DNA of 64,000 nt from Gorsachius magnificus (taxonomy: Eukaryota > Chordata > Aves > Pelecaniformes > Ardeidae). The position numbers were made by a program, and so were the translations under genes. Shown here one piece after another: positions 1 to 11,500 of the stretch. The stretch is taken from assembly GCA_034008185.1 (NCBI GenBank), contig CM067083.1, positions 119,992,837-120,056,836 on the forward strand, in the 5' to 3' direction. Within the stretch, counting starts at the first letter, position 1; each line of letters opens with the position of its first letter. The notes below the pieces were generated by a model. That model was given only the letters and a program-made list of their open reading frames with translations. It was not told the DNA's origin and made no database searches.

Positions 1-603
1 AAATATGGATAGGTTTAAATATAAATATATATACAGTAACCAAAACCTCAAATTCAAATACACCTGAGCTTTAGGGAAGTTTGTATATTCATTCAATCTT
101 TGTGGCTTAGGCTCATCTGTAACAGAAATATTTGCAAATAGACAGAATACTTCCTCTTTAATCTTATCTAGCAATCTGTCTGTTTGTCTGGGTTTTTCCT
201 AGAGATGGCCTCAGATCCTGATATCTGACGGCTGCATGGCTAAATTAAGGCAAGATCATACCAAACTTCACAGGGGCTCTACTTTCCTCTTGTTTGCCAT
301 GAGCATTTCTTTCATTATAATTCATTGGGATGAAAGACAGAGCAGCCACGTAACCTGGCTCAGCCTCTGCTGGCCACATGCTTGGCCCACCTTTGGGAAA
401 ACATCTTATTTTGACGGATGGTTATTTGCTCTATGGGCAGACTGTGGCTGAGATGCACGAAATGGCTCTGCAAGAGCTGCTAGTCCTCTTTCCTGGGGCT
501 CTTCCAGAGCACCGAGCACATCCCAACTTTCAGCTCCCAGCTCTGGTGTCTCTGCCAGACCACCAAGGGTACCTCACCAGCTGCTCTTCAGGTCACAAAT
601 CTC

Positions 604-615
604 GGGGGGGGGGGG
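604..615. repeat. Poly(G) run, 12 bases
   Basis: Twelve consecutive G bases inside otherwise mixed sequence. It is one of four G or C runs of at least 12 bases in the window. Confidence 0.95.
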
Positions 616-1129
616 CAAGTCCTGGATTCATGCCCAAGAGCGCTTTCCCCATCCACAAAGGGGATTGTTTGAGGTTTCATGCCTTCAATGCCACCTTTAG
701 GTGAGCCACTGCAGCTTGGCAATAGGGCAAGGATGGTGAAATGTCAGGATCTATCCGTGTGTGCCTGGCTAATTGCTGTAAATTAGGTTGGCCCATGTAT
801 GCCCTTGAAGAACCCCGGCACCACTGGCAAATAAATCAGATATGCTCCAGCTAAGTGCTGTGCTGCCTTTGGTTCATGCTCTCTCAGAGGACAAGAGGTT
901 GATGAGGCTGTTTGGTAGCTGTTCAGACCAAGTACTCCTTAGACACCTACCCTGAACTGTATTTTGAACAATTTATCATGGCCCTTACCTGTGCCAGTAA
1001 CTGCAATTACCCCTGAGATTTAGTGTGCCAGGAAGCACTCCAACTTCAGCAGAGCCATGCCATGCAGCATGGATGGAGAGAAATAGGAAAAAATTTCAGA
1101 GTTTTATTGTGTTCCTTCCTGTCTGTGTA

Positions 1130-1143
1130 CCCCCCCCCCCCCC
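1130..1143. repeat. Poly(C) run, 14 bases
   Basis: Fourteen consecutive C bases. On the minus strand this is a G run lying about 180 bases beyond the poly(A) signal of the putative exon at 1565-2142. Confidence 0.95.
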
Positions 1144-1321
1144 GTTGCTCAGGAGGGTTTTGTCACTTCCCTGAGCATTTTATTGTGGGTGACTTCTCAC
1201 CACTTCAGATTCTCCACGGTCACTGTCTGAGACCTCACCAATTCCAACCAGTGCTTGTGTGGTTAATGGGTGAGAGGAGGGGAGCGAGCACATCTGAAAG
1301 GAATGCAAGAAATATAAACAA

Positions 1322-1564
1322 TTTTATTAACAAGACCACAAAACTATTTTTTAATATATGCAGCCATTTACAAGGAGGAAATAAACAAACAAGCAGAAAA
1401 ACCCACTGGGGAGACGTGGTTGGTGGCAGAGCGTACAGTGGACTCGCACAGATGGTAGGGGCAGGTTTGGGTAGGGTCCCTTTCCTCCTCCCTACCTCCA
1501 CCATGGGCTGTCCCCGTCCAGCACCAGCCCCTCTGAGCAGGGTGAGTTGGTGCAGAGCCTGGCA
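1322..1564 (-). promoter_or_regulatory. Putative 3' UTR with poly(A) signal
   Basis: On the minus strand an AATAAA hexamer (1322-1327) lies about 240 bases after the stop codon of the candidate exon at 1565-2142. The interval between has no long continuation of the frame. The spacing suits a short 3' untranslated region, but AATAAA is frequent by chance in AT-rich DNA. The call depends on the exon being real. Confidence 0.3.
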
Positions 1565-2142
1565 CTAAGGAGGTGGGGTGCCATGCGCATCCTGCTGCGG
1601 TGCCAGCGACGACACCAGCTGTGTCAGGGCTCGGGCGATGACGGAGAGATGGCTGTTCATCGTCCGCAGCTCTGCCAGGATGTCACTCACGTTTGCCGAT
1701 GCCTGCTCGGAGCTTGGGGGCATGGTGTGGGCAGCCGGTGGTGAGGAAGCAGCCTCCGGAGCCCTGTCTGGTTGGGCCCTTCGGCTTCCCCGGCCTCGAG
1801 GTGGTGAGTGTTGCGGAAGTGAGGAAGGGCAGCCAGTTGATGAGGTGGGTGGCACTGCCAGCTGGGACTACTGGCAAATAAAGTCCAGGGTGCAGGGTTG
1901 GAGCAGAGGTGGGTGGTGCAGGAAGAGAAAGGAGTCCAGGGTGAACAGTGGCAGCAGAAGCTGATGTTGAAAGGGGTTTGGGTGTAAGGCTGTAACACAG
2001 GCAGGTAACGGTGGTGAAAATGATGCAGTACCAGTATCAGAGGAAGAGGAGGGTGATACTGGAGCTGTGAAAGGTCCAGGTTCTTCAGAAGTTGGAGGTG
2101 AAGTGGCAGCAGGTGGAGCATCAGGAGTGCAAGGGTCTGAGT
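1565..2142 (-). pseudogene. Putative terminal coding exon, interrupted by one in-frame stop
   Basis: On the minus strand a pyrimidine-rich tract ending TTCCTTGCAG runs down to 2143 and looks like a splice acceptor. From 2140 one reading frame continues to a TAG at 1565-1567, about 191 codons, broken by a single in-frame TAG at 1868-1870 after 90 codons. The first part is rich in Pro, Ser and Thr, followed by a Leu/Phe-rich stretch. The end contains a probable amphipathic helix beginning DILAELRTMN and ending near LTQLVSSL. Pro/Ser-rich tails ending in such a helix occur in Harbinger-derived Myb/SANT-like proteins, but no SANT domain is visible, so the family is a guess. The segment is richer in GC and CpG than its flanks, as exons often are. 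It may be a decayed last exon, or the TAG may be a real terminus or be removed by an acceptor just upstream (TTTGCCAG). No upstream exon was recognised. Confidence 0.35.
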
Positions 2143-2159
2143 CTGCAAGGAAGACACAT

Positions 2160-4508
2160 CGTCAGCCTTGATTCACACGTGTACTTACATACATGGACTG
2201 TTGCTTGCTGTCACTTCAGTGGGACTAGGCCTTTTTGATGCAAGGGAGAATTTCATTAGCTGGTAGTCATACTCTCTTGTAGGCCAACTAGAAAAGAACA
2301 GACATACTCAAAGACAAGAGCCTACTGTAGGTAAACATGCAATTTAACACTACAAATCTAAACTATCCTTCCTCTTGCATTCTTCATAAAGCCTGTGGAC
2401 AGGCCTTAACATTTTTCTGGTTGACATCTCATACGTATGCACTAGCTGGTGAATTACCTACTGTGTTTTCCTGACCAGTCACGGAACGATGGTAATGTCC
2501 TAACTGACTCAGATCTCCCGTGGAGATGTTAGGGCTGAATGGCTGCTGCCAGAGCTGAAGTTAATTACTGCTTCATAGAGGGTCCCAGTTTTCAGCATTC
2601 TGGTTTGAACGGACAGGTCAACACCAGAAACACCAAGAGATAGTTGGTGGCTTAAACTCTCAATAATGTTTTGTGTGTGTGTGTGTAAGCATGGAAGAGT
2701 TCACAAAATTAAACTTAGACATAGATCCCTGCCTGGGATTTATCAGCTTCAGCTATGAAAATCAACAAAGAAGAGACTGAGAAAGAAACTGTTGACACTG
2801 TGCATCCTGGCTTGACATCTATGCCACCTTGCAAGCAGTTCAGTGGACCTCATCCAATGTTCACTAAGGCCATTAGAAAAATGCTTGCTTGGACCAAGTT
2901 CAACAGATACTGTGTAGGATGACAGAGCAGTCTCTGGGGAATATGCAAAGACTGGGAGAGCCATGCTATGGGACAAGGTGCTCTACCCGCTGTGCTCAGT
3001 TGGTAAATACTGTAGGGTAAGGATGAACCTATTGTTATGGTAATTCTGAAGCCAGAAGTATAATAGGAAATGTTGGCCTTTCAACAGCCTTGAAGATCTG
3101 CATAAGTGGAATTACTATACCATGCCACAGATCTTTATTTCAGCATTGGGAACACGTTATAAAGAAGGTGGTGAGATGCTTCAGGAATGGTCAGTGTTAG
3201 ACAGATGGATTTTAAAACTACTTCTGCTGCAATTAAGTGCAAATTTTAAGGCACTGCTGTGGATACAAAGACACAAATTAATAGATTTATCTAGGTTAAG
3301 ACAACCTAGAGAAAGCCAAGTACTGAGGTGTTAACACCACACTATTATTATTTCTGGCATCTAAAAAATCTGATGTGAGAAATCCGTTTTCATTACCAGC
3401 TGGTTTGGTATTCCAGATAGCAAACTGAAACTGTGAGTCAAAAGCAAATGAACGCTTTTCCCTGTAATTTCTAAGACCAAACCAATTGGATATGCAGCCT
3501 ACAAAAGTCCATCTTTGTTCCACATGGGACCACCATGTTTTCCCTGACCAAGCACACATGTTGGTTGGAGGGGATTATGACACAAAATTCAGCATGCCCT
3601 TATATCCCTGAGATTTTTATGGAAAGTTACTGCAGGTTCCTTGAAACAGTTTCGTTCCTTTGTGTATTGGCTTTCTTCCCAACACGAAGTCCCTGCCTAC
3701 ACAGGCACTCGATTCCTGTTCACTAGAGGTGGGCTGAGGATGCTGGATGTTGGGTTTCCAAAGTGTTATTGACAGGACTTTGGTTTTTCAAAACAAAAAC
3801 AAAAATAAAGCACAGTTCAAATACAGGTTCCGTTTCCATCCAAACCACCAAAGTTTGCAAAGGGTGAGATGAAAGGTTCAGGTTTGGCTCAACCGTAGTG
3901 TTAACCAGAACAGTGTTTATGGTCCATATATAGCATGGCTAATCCGTGTCCACACTGGCCAAACAAACCAAATTAAGTGTAATGTTTTTCCATACATGGG
4001 AGAGCAGAGGAAGCTCCACAAACCTTGAGTAATCTGGTTTAGCACTGTGACAAATAACTGTCATAAATGATTCTTATACGGTTAAAGAATAATTTGGGTT
4101 AAAATACAAGGAGTAGTAACTAATATAGACAAAAATAGAGATAAAAATATGGTGACCAAAGGCTCTTCTTTTAGATGAAATCTTTCCAAACAGCATGGCT
4201 TCCCTATCAGAAGCCACAGCTTTGTCATACCCCTAATCCTCCCTTTAAAATTCATTTACCCCATGCAGTCTCTTAAACACATCTTGCTCAGCTTGATCAG
4301 GCTCCCATACTTCTATCTAAGAGATTCCACATGGGTGTCTGGGCACCCGTACAGGGGTCCTGGCATAGCTGGGACGTGTGGAAGCTGCTGCACTGCTCAC
4401 ATTGGTGGCTGACATTGTGCAGTCTGCGCACCCAGAGCAACTGCTTGTCTGGACAGGATCTGACTCAACAGCTCAACATCCAGAGACCCAAACTGATGAT
4501 GAAAATTG
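2160..4508. other. Unique non-coding interval
   Basis: No gene is supported. It contains a short GT microsatellite (2672-2686). Around 3880-4080 is a stretch that faintly recalls old DNA-transposon relics of sauropsids, which I could not confirm. An 87-codon minus-strand frame at 3296-3559 has no recognisable domain. Confidence 0.4.
2672..2686. repeat. (GT)n microsatellite
   Basis: About seven TG/GT dinucleotide units without interruption. Confidence 0.85.
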
Positions 4509-4597
4509 CAGAATCACAGAATCGCTGAGGTTAGAAGGGACCTCTGGACACCCTCTAGTCCAAACCCCTGCTCAAAGCAGGGTCGACTTGGGTCAAT
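4509..4597 (-). repeat. CR1 LINE 3' fragment (short)
   Basis: Antisense CR1 3' end. It starts with degenerate CAGAATCACAGAATC octamers, then the typical TTAGAAGGGACC block and the CTAGTCCAAACCCCTGCTC segment. Only about 90 bases of the element remain and the match decays after 4597, so this is a strongly 5'-truncated copy. Several differences from the common pattern suggest moderate age. Confidence 0.8.
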
Positions 4598-6450
4598 ATT
4601 TTTTTCTCTATGGAAAAAATTGCCCAGGAATATGGAAGTACTAAGCATGATGAAGCATGGAGCAAGATACTACAGCTGCTTATCATATACAACAGGATGA
4701 TTCCATTTATTTCCTTCCTCTCTAATTTTTTTTTGTTTTATCTGAATATTGCAACTCGTCACAACTCTAGTGCTTGCTTTTTCACTTTTTTGTACAGCGC
4801 CAGCAGAAGGAGAGTCTTCTTAACTGGAGCATGCAGGTGCACACTCATTCCTGGGGGTGTTAGATCTGCATCTAGACAGAGCTGTATCTAAATGGGGTTG
4901 GATGGATGCCTGAAGAGAATAGAGATGTTGAAGACAAGGTGCTCAGACAAATACAGTGACCTTCCCTAAACATAACAACTGACCTGTGCATGGTCATTCG
5001 GCATCCTCCAGTACAACTAATCTACAGAAGATGGGTAGGTAACTATAGCGTACTTCCACATGCAAAGATGGACTGTTCAAAGTAGGATTCTAGCTCAGAA
5101 GAAAACTTATTTCACCAGTTAGGGAAGTTAATCCAGGACTCAGAAAACCTCAGCTAGGATTCAATTCATCTAAACAAGTGAAATGTAAGCGCCTAGTGAA
5201 GAAATTCCTTGAAAGGACCTCTTCCATTTTCCATGATGTATATAGAGGGAAAGCCCCCAAAGGGAAGGCTTAGGCACATAAGCTGTATCTCTCTGAACAG
5301 ACTCAGAATCACTTATTTTACTGGGTGCTTAGGGAGTTTGGCCTCATCCTTTAGAAGAACTGGTTTACTGAGATGGGATTCATGTCACCTCTAGCTTTAG
5401 CAGTTTACGGTATAGGTATCTACATCTTCTCTAATTCCCTGGACTTTCTTCACAGTCAGTGGATTAAATAGGTCTAGCATCACCTCTTTATTGCTAGAAT
5501 GAGAAATATGTGTCCTCATCTGTTTGCTGGCGGTAATGTAGAATAATTGGCTCAGATGTGGATGACATGCACTGGAAATGCCTACAAGTCAAAACAGAAA
5601 TCCTATACTAGGTGCATAAAAATAAGTTGGGTGCCCAGCCGAGAAACACTGGATGCCTAACATTCACTACCCTCCCGATCTACTATGGATTGCCCGAAGA
5701 GAAAGCTGTTGCACATCTTTGTGTTACCTTTTTGCAAATAATATGGAATAGTGCTGTGCTGCCAACTCTGAGAGGCCCTTGGGGTGTTAAAAACTCACAG
5801 GACTGCAAATTGGCCAGGTGATACAGCAATGAGAGAGAGCAGAGGAGCACCTCCAGGAGAGGATTTCCTGGTACATTGCCTGCCCATGATGATGAATGTT
5901 ACCAAAAGATTAATGGGCTGCCCTGTGAGAATGGTGAAACTAAAGTTATTTTAAATGCATTCATCTGTATGAGAAGAGCATGCATTTAACTTTTCAGACA
6001 GTCTTGGCTATCTTAGCTTGCTTTTGTTTGACTACTGATTTTATCTGCCTCACAGCCAGATTGCTGCAAACCCCGATTTCTTAGTCTTTTGTCAGCTAAA
6101 AAGGGAAAGGTCTGTGAAGGAGAAACCTTGAGGCAAAAGCAGGGGCATGACTTTCCACTGGCTAGAACACTGCATGGGATTCAGCTCATCTAACATTAGC
6201 CATTTAGATGGCATCTAGTGTAAGGCAGTTGTCCAGGCTCCAGCAGAGGAAGAAGCACCCCTGCGGATAAGCCATCCCAAGCCATCAGGTCCCTAAGAAG
6301 GGTGAGAGGATCATGTTGTGGAGTGTCCCTCCCCTTCCAGCGCTTCTTGTAGGACTAGGTCAACTGTCTTAGATGGGCTGACTAACTTCTAAATGGCTGA
6401 TGTTGGGTAAGTTGGATTCCCCACTTTATGTATAGATGTAGCAAGTAATT
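4598..6450. other. Unique non-coding interval
   Basis: AT-rich sequence with scattered short frames only. I recognise no repeat, RNA gene or exon here. Confidence 0.4.
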
Positions 6451-6645
6451 TCATAGAATCATAGAATGTTTTGGGTTGGAAGGGACCCCTAGAGGTCATC
6501 TAGTCCAACCCCCCTGCAGGGAGCAGGGACACCTTTAACCAGATCAGGTTGCTCAGAGCCCCGTCCAACCTGGTCTTGAATGTTTCCAGGGATGGGGCCT
6601 CCCCTACCTCTCTGGGCAACCCATTTCAATGTTTCACTACCCTAT
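6451..6645 (-). repeat. CR1 LINE 3' fragment
   Basis: Antisense CR1 3' end with two clear terminal octamers (TCATAGAATCATAGAATG), the GGGTTGGAAGGGACCCCTAG block and the CCCCCCTGCAGGGAGCAGGG segment. The match stops near the point where CR1 normally continues with the TTCACCACC region. It belongs to the tail group also seen at 32497, 54137 and 60821. Confidence 0.95.
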
Positions 6646-8122
6646 TAAATCAGAATAGCAGATAGGTAGTGTTGCCTCTATGTTCCCATGGAAAGCATAA
6701 AACCATGAAGATAAGGTTTGAAGTGCCAGAAAGTAGACATTTAGGCCCTTAGAGTTCTTCAAGAAATGAGCTGGTGGTTCAGAAGGCAATAATCTTTCGA
6801 GTGAGTCAGCGCTAAGAAACCAACCTGTTTCAATGATAAGGATATTAAGAAGTTGAAATAAGTAATGCCGCCCCTTCAGTGACACGATTACCTGCAGGAG
6901 GCCTTGGTGCACTGTCCTTTCTGCTCAGGTTTATGAAGTTGCTCTAAAGCCAGCAGCGTCTGCGTGTGGTTCTGTGAGACCAAGCGCACGCACGCACTCC
7001 CACTTCATTTTGCAGCTGCTTCCCAAGAAAGTCTAAATATATGCCTGCCTCCTCTTTCTGGTAGGAAGTGAAACTGGAGTCCTAACAACTTGTGGTAAAT
7101 GAAAGTCCAATAGTGACGTTTGCGTAAGCGAGGGCGGTACTGCTTTTGCACGGACAAAGTCCATCTTTGGGATCTGAATCTGAAGCCATCCCTCCATGCT
7201 GCTCAGGTTTGATTCAGATACAGAGTGGCATTGCTTCCCACTGCCGGTCTGCAGCCACACTTAGAAGGGCCTCAAGCTGTAAATCGAGTTTAGAAGGGAT
7301 TGAATTACAGCACTGGGCAAAGAGACTACCAGATACTACATTAGAATAGGTCTGAACACAAATGTCACTATGAGCACTCCAGGATCAGTGTTTGCATATA
7401 TGTGATTTCAGAAAATGAATTTGGTTCTGGATATTGTGACTAGCATCTTTTATTCAGAAAAATCTAAACTAGCTCTGAACACTCATGTGCTTTTGTGTCA
7501 GCAGCTTGGAAAGTCACAGAAAATTCATAAAAGCATTAGGCAAGCTTATTGTTAATTACTTTTTAGATAAAGCAAATCACATTTATATCCTAAGAATCCA
7601 CTCATCTCTGGATACGTGGAAATATCCCCAAATATCGTATATACCAAGGTATTGCAATCTTTAATGACAAAAGCGATTTCACGTAAATAAATATGCCTAC
7701 TCAAGATAAGGAGTCTTGTATGAAATATTAATTTCAAAAATCACACCAATAGATCACAGTGCTCAAAATCAGCCCTATTCCTCTAATTTTCAAACTTCAG
7801 CTCACCCGTCAGTCCCACAACAAAAAAAACAAAAAAAAAAAGAGAGATTTTGGAAATCATTGCAGATTGCCAGAACCATGCTGTAATGGGGCATGTAGCA
7901 AAGTCTGTCCCAGAGTCCAAGATGTTTCACCAAAAATAGCCCAACTCTGTCTCTGTGTTGTCAAACTAAAAACCTACTGGTTGAGTCACTTCAGCAAGGC
8001 TCCTTCCTCTGGCTTCTTGCTTTTTAAGCAGCCTAATAACAATCCACGTGCTACCGTAGAGATTTTAATTCACTTAAGAGTTTTTTTCTGACTTCATAAA
8101 CTCGTGCATCTCTTTGGAATGC
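6646..8122. other. Unique non-coding interval
   Basis: AT-rich, with no gene or recognised repeat. An A-rich stretch occurs around 7820-7841. Confidence 0.4.
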
Positions 8123-8145
8123 TTTTTTTTTTTTTTTTTTTTTTT
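8123..8145. repeat. Poly(T) run, 23 bases
   Basis: Twenty-three consecutive T bases. Flanks show no retrocopy or SINE body that I recognise on the minus strand. Confidence 0.95.
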
Positions 8146-8434
8146 AATTGTGGTTTGTTTTGGGGTCTGTTTCTCTTCTTTCAGGTACAATACACCAGGC
8201 CTAGCTGAACTGGGCTTTATGTGACTAATCACATTATGACTCCTGTGGAGTTGTGCTCTTTCAAAATTTCTTGAGTAATAGTCTGTTATGAGTACATACT
8301 TATTCCCATGTCATGCGAACAAATTTGTTCTCACAGTTTGTCATGGGCCATCTGCTTTTTCATCTTTGTCCCTGGCTTAATTTCAGTGAGATGTTATTCA
8401 CTTCCTGACAAAATGTGCATTTTTACACTCATTT

Positions 8435-8530
8435 GGGACCAGATTTTCCAAGAACCTGAGGTCCTTCTTTGACACCTATGGGACAAAGCCAGACTTTTAA
8501 AAGTGCACAGCAGCTCCTGTTATTTTCATA
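8435..8530. repeat. Possible old amniote palindromic repeat relic
   Basis: The sequence GACCAGATTTTCCAAGAACC, then CCAGACTTTTAAAAGTGCAC followed by AGCAGCTCCTGTTATTTTCA, resembles the old sauropsid/amniote repeats built around CCAGATTTTCAAAAGTGC and AGCAGCTCCCATTG. The match is by memory of the pattern and is degenerate. Confidence 0.35.
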
Positions 8531-11500
8531 AAGGAAGAGTCCCTGAGGATGCCCTGACATCTCAGCATGGAGAGGGAACAGGAAGAGAGGAGGTAGGCAC
8601 ATTGGAGAGGTAATATTGCTGGGCAGCAGGCAATTCCTCATGACAATATTCATTGCCTAACACATTTTTCCCGCTGTGCTCAAAGCACTGCACAGACGAG
8701 TCTCACACTGGCTGCACTTTATGGGGGCCAGACTGAAACACATGAAAAATGAAATGCCTTGACAGAAGTCCACAATGGAGCCAGGAGAAAAGGCCAATTT
8801 CATCTTCCCCGTCAACCGACATTGCCAACGCAACCCTCTGATTGCTCCTTTACCCTACCTCTCTATTAATGTATCTTCTTAAATTGGGGAAGCTTTCTTT
8901 CCCTCCCCTTTGCAGCACAGAAGTAAGGCACAGCAGGAAAATCTGTTGTATTTAAGGAGACTGCTAGCCCAGCCCTCCCCGTGGCCATGCAAGGACATCT
9001 CTTCTCCATCCACATGTGCTCCCTTCTCAGCAACATACTGAGGATGGAGAAGTGGCTGAAGAGACTGTTTAGGTCCACTGAAACTAAAGGAAGACCGACA
9101 GCTACTTCCAGAGGAACAAAAGAAAAAGTAAGATGAAAGCATTAGAATTGATCAGGCCATGTTGTCCATTTTGCCTGGTGTTTTGCCTCTGCAATGGTCA
9201 GCAAAAGCTGCCTCAAAGGAAGCTATCAAAAGTCTTCAATAACAGTTATGCCATAGTCTGTGGTAGGAAATTTTCTCAATGTTCCATTAATGGATCAGGT
9301 TTTTGGCCCAGGACAGATGTTCACGCTGTCGATGATCACCTTTTATACAATGCAGGCCAACAAATTTGATTTAAGATCAGGCTCAAAATGGACTGCAACT
9401 GTATGGACTACAACCGAAAGTAGAGCTGGTGCTTAATTATCTCTTTGAATCTGGCCATTAGCTACACCAAGAGATTTTTTCTGTCCTGAAGCAGATAGGC
9501 TTTTCAACATGTTTAATTCTTCTGAGAGTCTTGTTTTCTTTCCTTAATAAGTACTATTGTGTTTCTAAATGTCCTTATTATGGTCTTATTAGCCTTATAA
9601 ACACCTCATCTGTTTTTTTTATTATTTTTCTTTTTCCTGTTTCTTTTTTCTTCTTTTCTTTTTTTCTCATTCTTTGGCAAGGTTTTGGTCTCAATTAATT
9701 CTTACAGCAATGAGTTTCTCAGGTCAGTTTTGCTTTGTGTGAGGAAGTTTTTCCATTTACACAGCAGATTTTTTTTATAGTAATCAGCCAGATTGCATTT
9801 TCTCTAAAACCACCTGTGTATCCACTCTTTGTACCTTTCTCATAGCACTTCCTGCCACACAAGGCCCTAGAATAAGCCCATGATCACATGAAATTCAGCA
9901 GGTACTAAGAGTTACAAAACAGAAGAGACAGAATGTATATCTTTTGCCTTTAGCCCAAAGGATGAGGCAACCAGGAACATTACAGAAACAAATCCTGAAG
10001 GTCCAGACATTTGGGGGTTTTTTCTTTGCTGGTTTGAGATTAGTTTAATGTCTTTACATATATGCTCTGGAGATTTCAAAACAGATTCAGATGTTAATTA
10101 ACCAAATGTAGTTATATTAACCTGCTCTTTTTTTTTTTTTTTTTCCAGGAAAAATACGAGACACACCATGCAATCTTATGGTTTTAGTAGCCAGTGAGTC
10201 AAGTCTAGAAATTCAGTACACATGAGTCAATGAGATTTCAGGTTCCTACAGAACATCCAGCAAGGACATTGTTCAGCCTGAAGTGGACAGGCTTCTGGTG
10301 TCTACACTGCATGGCTCTCCTTGGGCTGATTAATGAAAAATTGCATCCAGTCTGAGTTACCCCGCACCTCTGCCATGTTAAGCTTTAGATGGAATTGTCC
10401 CTTTTTCAAAAAAGGGCTCATCACATCAGTGTTCCCAACTGAAACACTGTGACTATATCTTTTCCTGGGTATTTACCATCTGACTGCCCCAGCACAAGGC
10501 TTCTGCTAAGCCTTGATAAGCTTCTGCTAAGTCTACATAAGAATTTTATACCATAGCAGACCAATGGTCCAGCAATCCTCATCTTGTACCATTTCTCAAG
10601 CTCTGGAAACCCAGTACTTAAATGCAAGAGATAATGAAAAAGAGTGCGGGAAGTCTTTTGTCCCATCTTGAGCAGAACCATGGCTGTTGGCCCTCCTTGG
10701 TAAGAAATATTTGGGTGAAAGAGGGAGAGGCTGAGTAGGAGGCCATGATTAGATGTAGCGCAAGACAGTGTCTCTGCAAGATTGGTTTGGGTGTTGCACT
10801 GCCTAAGAGTCTGCAGGCCAAAACTTGCTCAGCAAGCTAAAGGTGGACACTTTGGCTGTACAATAAAGAGCCCTTAGGTGATCTGAAGATGACAAGGGAA
10901 TGATCTTGCCTTAAGTATTCGAGAAAAGTAGGAACTAACTCATGGAATTCATTACAGTTTCATGTATTTCCCAGTATGTTTCATCCCCAAAGGGATGGTG
11001 CCATTTTTAGGAAAATAATCTCATAATAAAAATCCCCTGAAACTGCACAGCCTGAGGTGGTTTTTCTCATTTTCATACACTGAGGAACCATATAGGCTGT
11101 ACCTCCTATAGAGTTAATCCCGGTGGGAGACAGCCATACCTGAACACCTCAGTTATGCCAGTCTGGACATGAATTGTTTCCATGAATGACTCTACTGCAT
11201 CTTTTCTGTTTGTGAACTTTCCCAAGTGTGTTGGGAGAGTCGGAGAGGAGGAGGCATATCTTGTAATTTTTTGTATTTAGATACCCTAGGATTCTTTCCC
11301 AATCTCCTGTGTCAGATGTGGGAGTACTTGTTTATTCCAAGGAAAGGCTTTTGAGAAAGTCCTGAAAGAGTCAACTTACTCATGATCGAATCTGGGCCCT
11401 CACTGCAGAGCGAGTAAGTGCCAGCCCATGGCCAGACATGACCCAGGCTCCTTATCTGCTCTTTGGGGCTCCTGGCCTGAACTGAAACCACCTCCTAAGC

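Larger units (their letters stand above)
1..1309. other. Unique non-coding flank
   Basis: No gene is supported here. The short open frames are not conserved-looking and overlap in several frames. The only clear structures are two homopolymer runs, listed separately. Composition is moderately AT-rich. Confidence 0.5.

Noticed and set aside
3296..3559. 87-codon minus frame with Trp/Asn/Phe pattern that briefly suggested a C-type-lectin-like exon
   Set aside because: Cysteine positions and the conserved WND/EPN-type motifs of lectin domains are absent, and no paired exon was found.
3880..4080. Possible old hAT-type DNA transposon relic (TCCACACTGGCCAAAC with AAATTAAGTGTAATG)
   Set aside because: The resemblance is faint and no terminal inverted repeats or target duplication could be paired.
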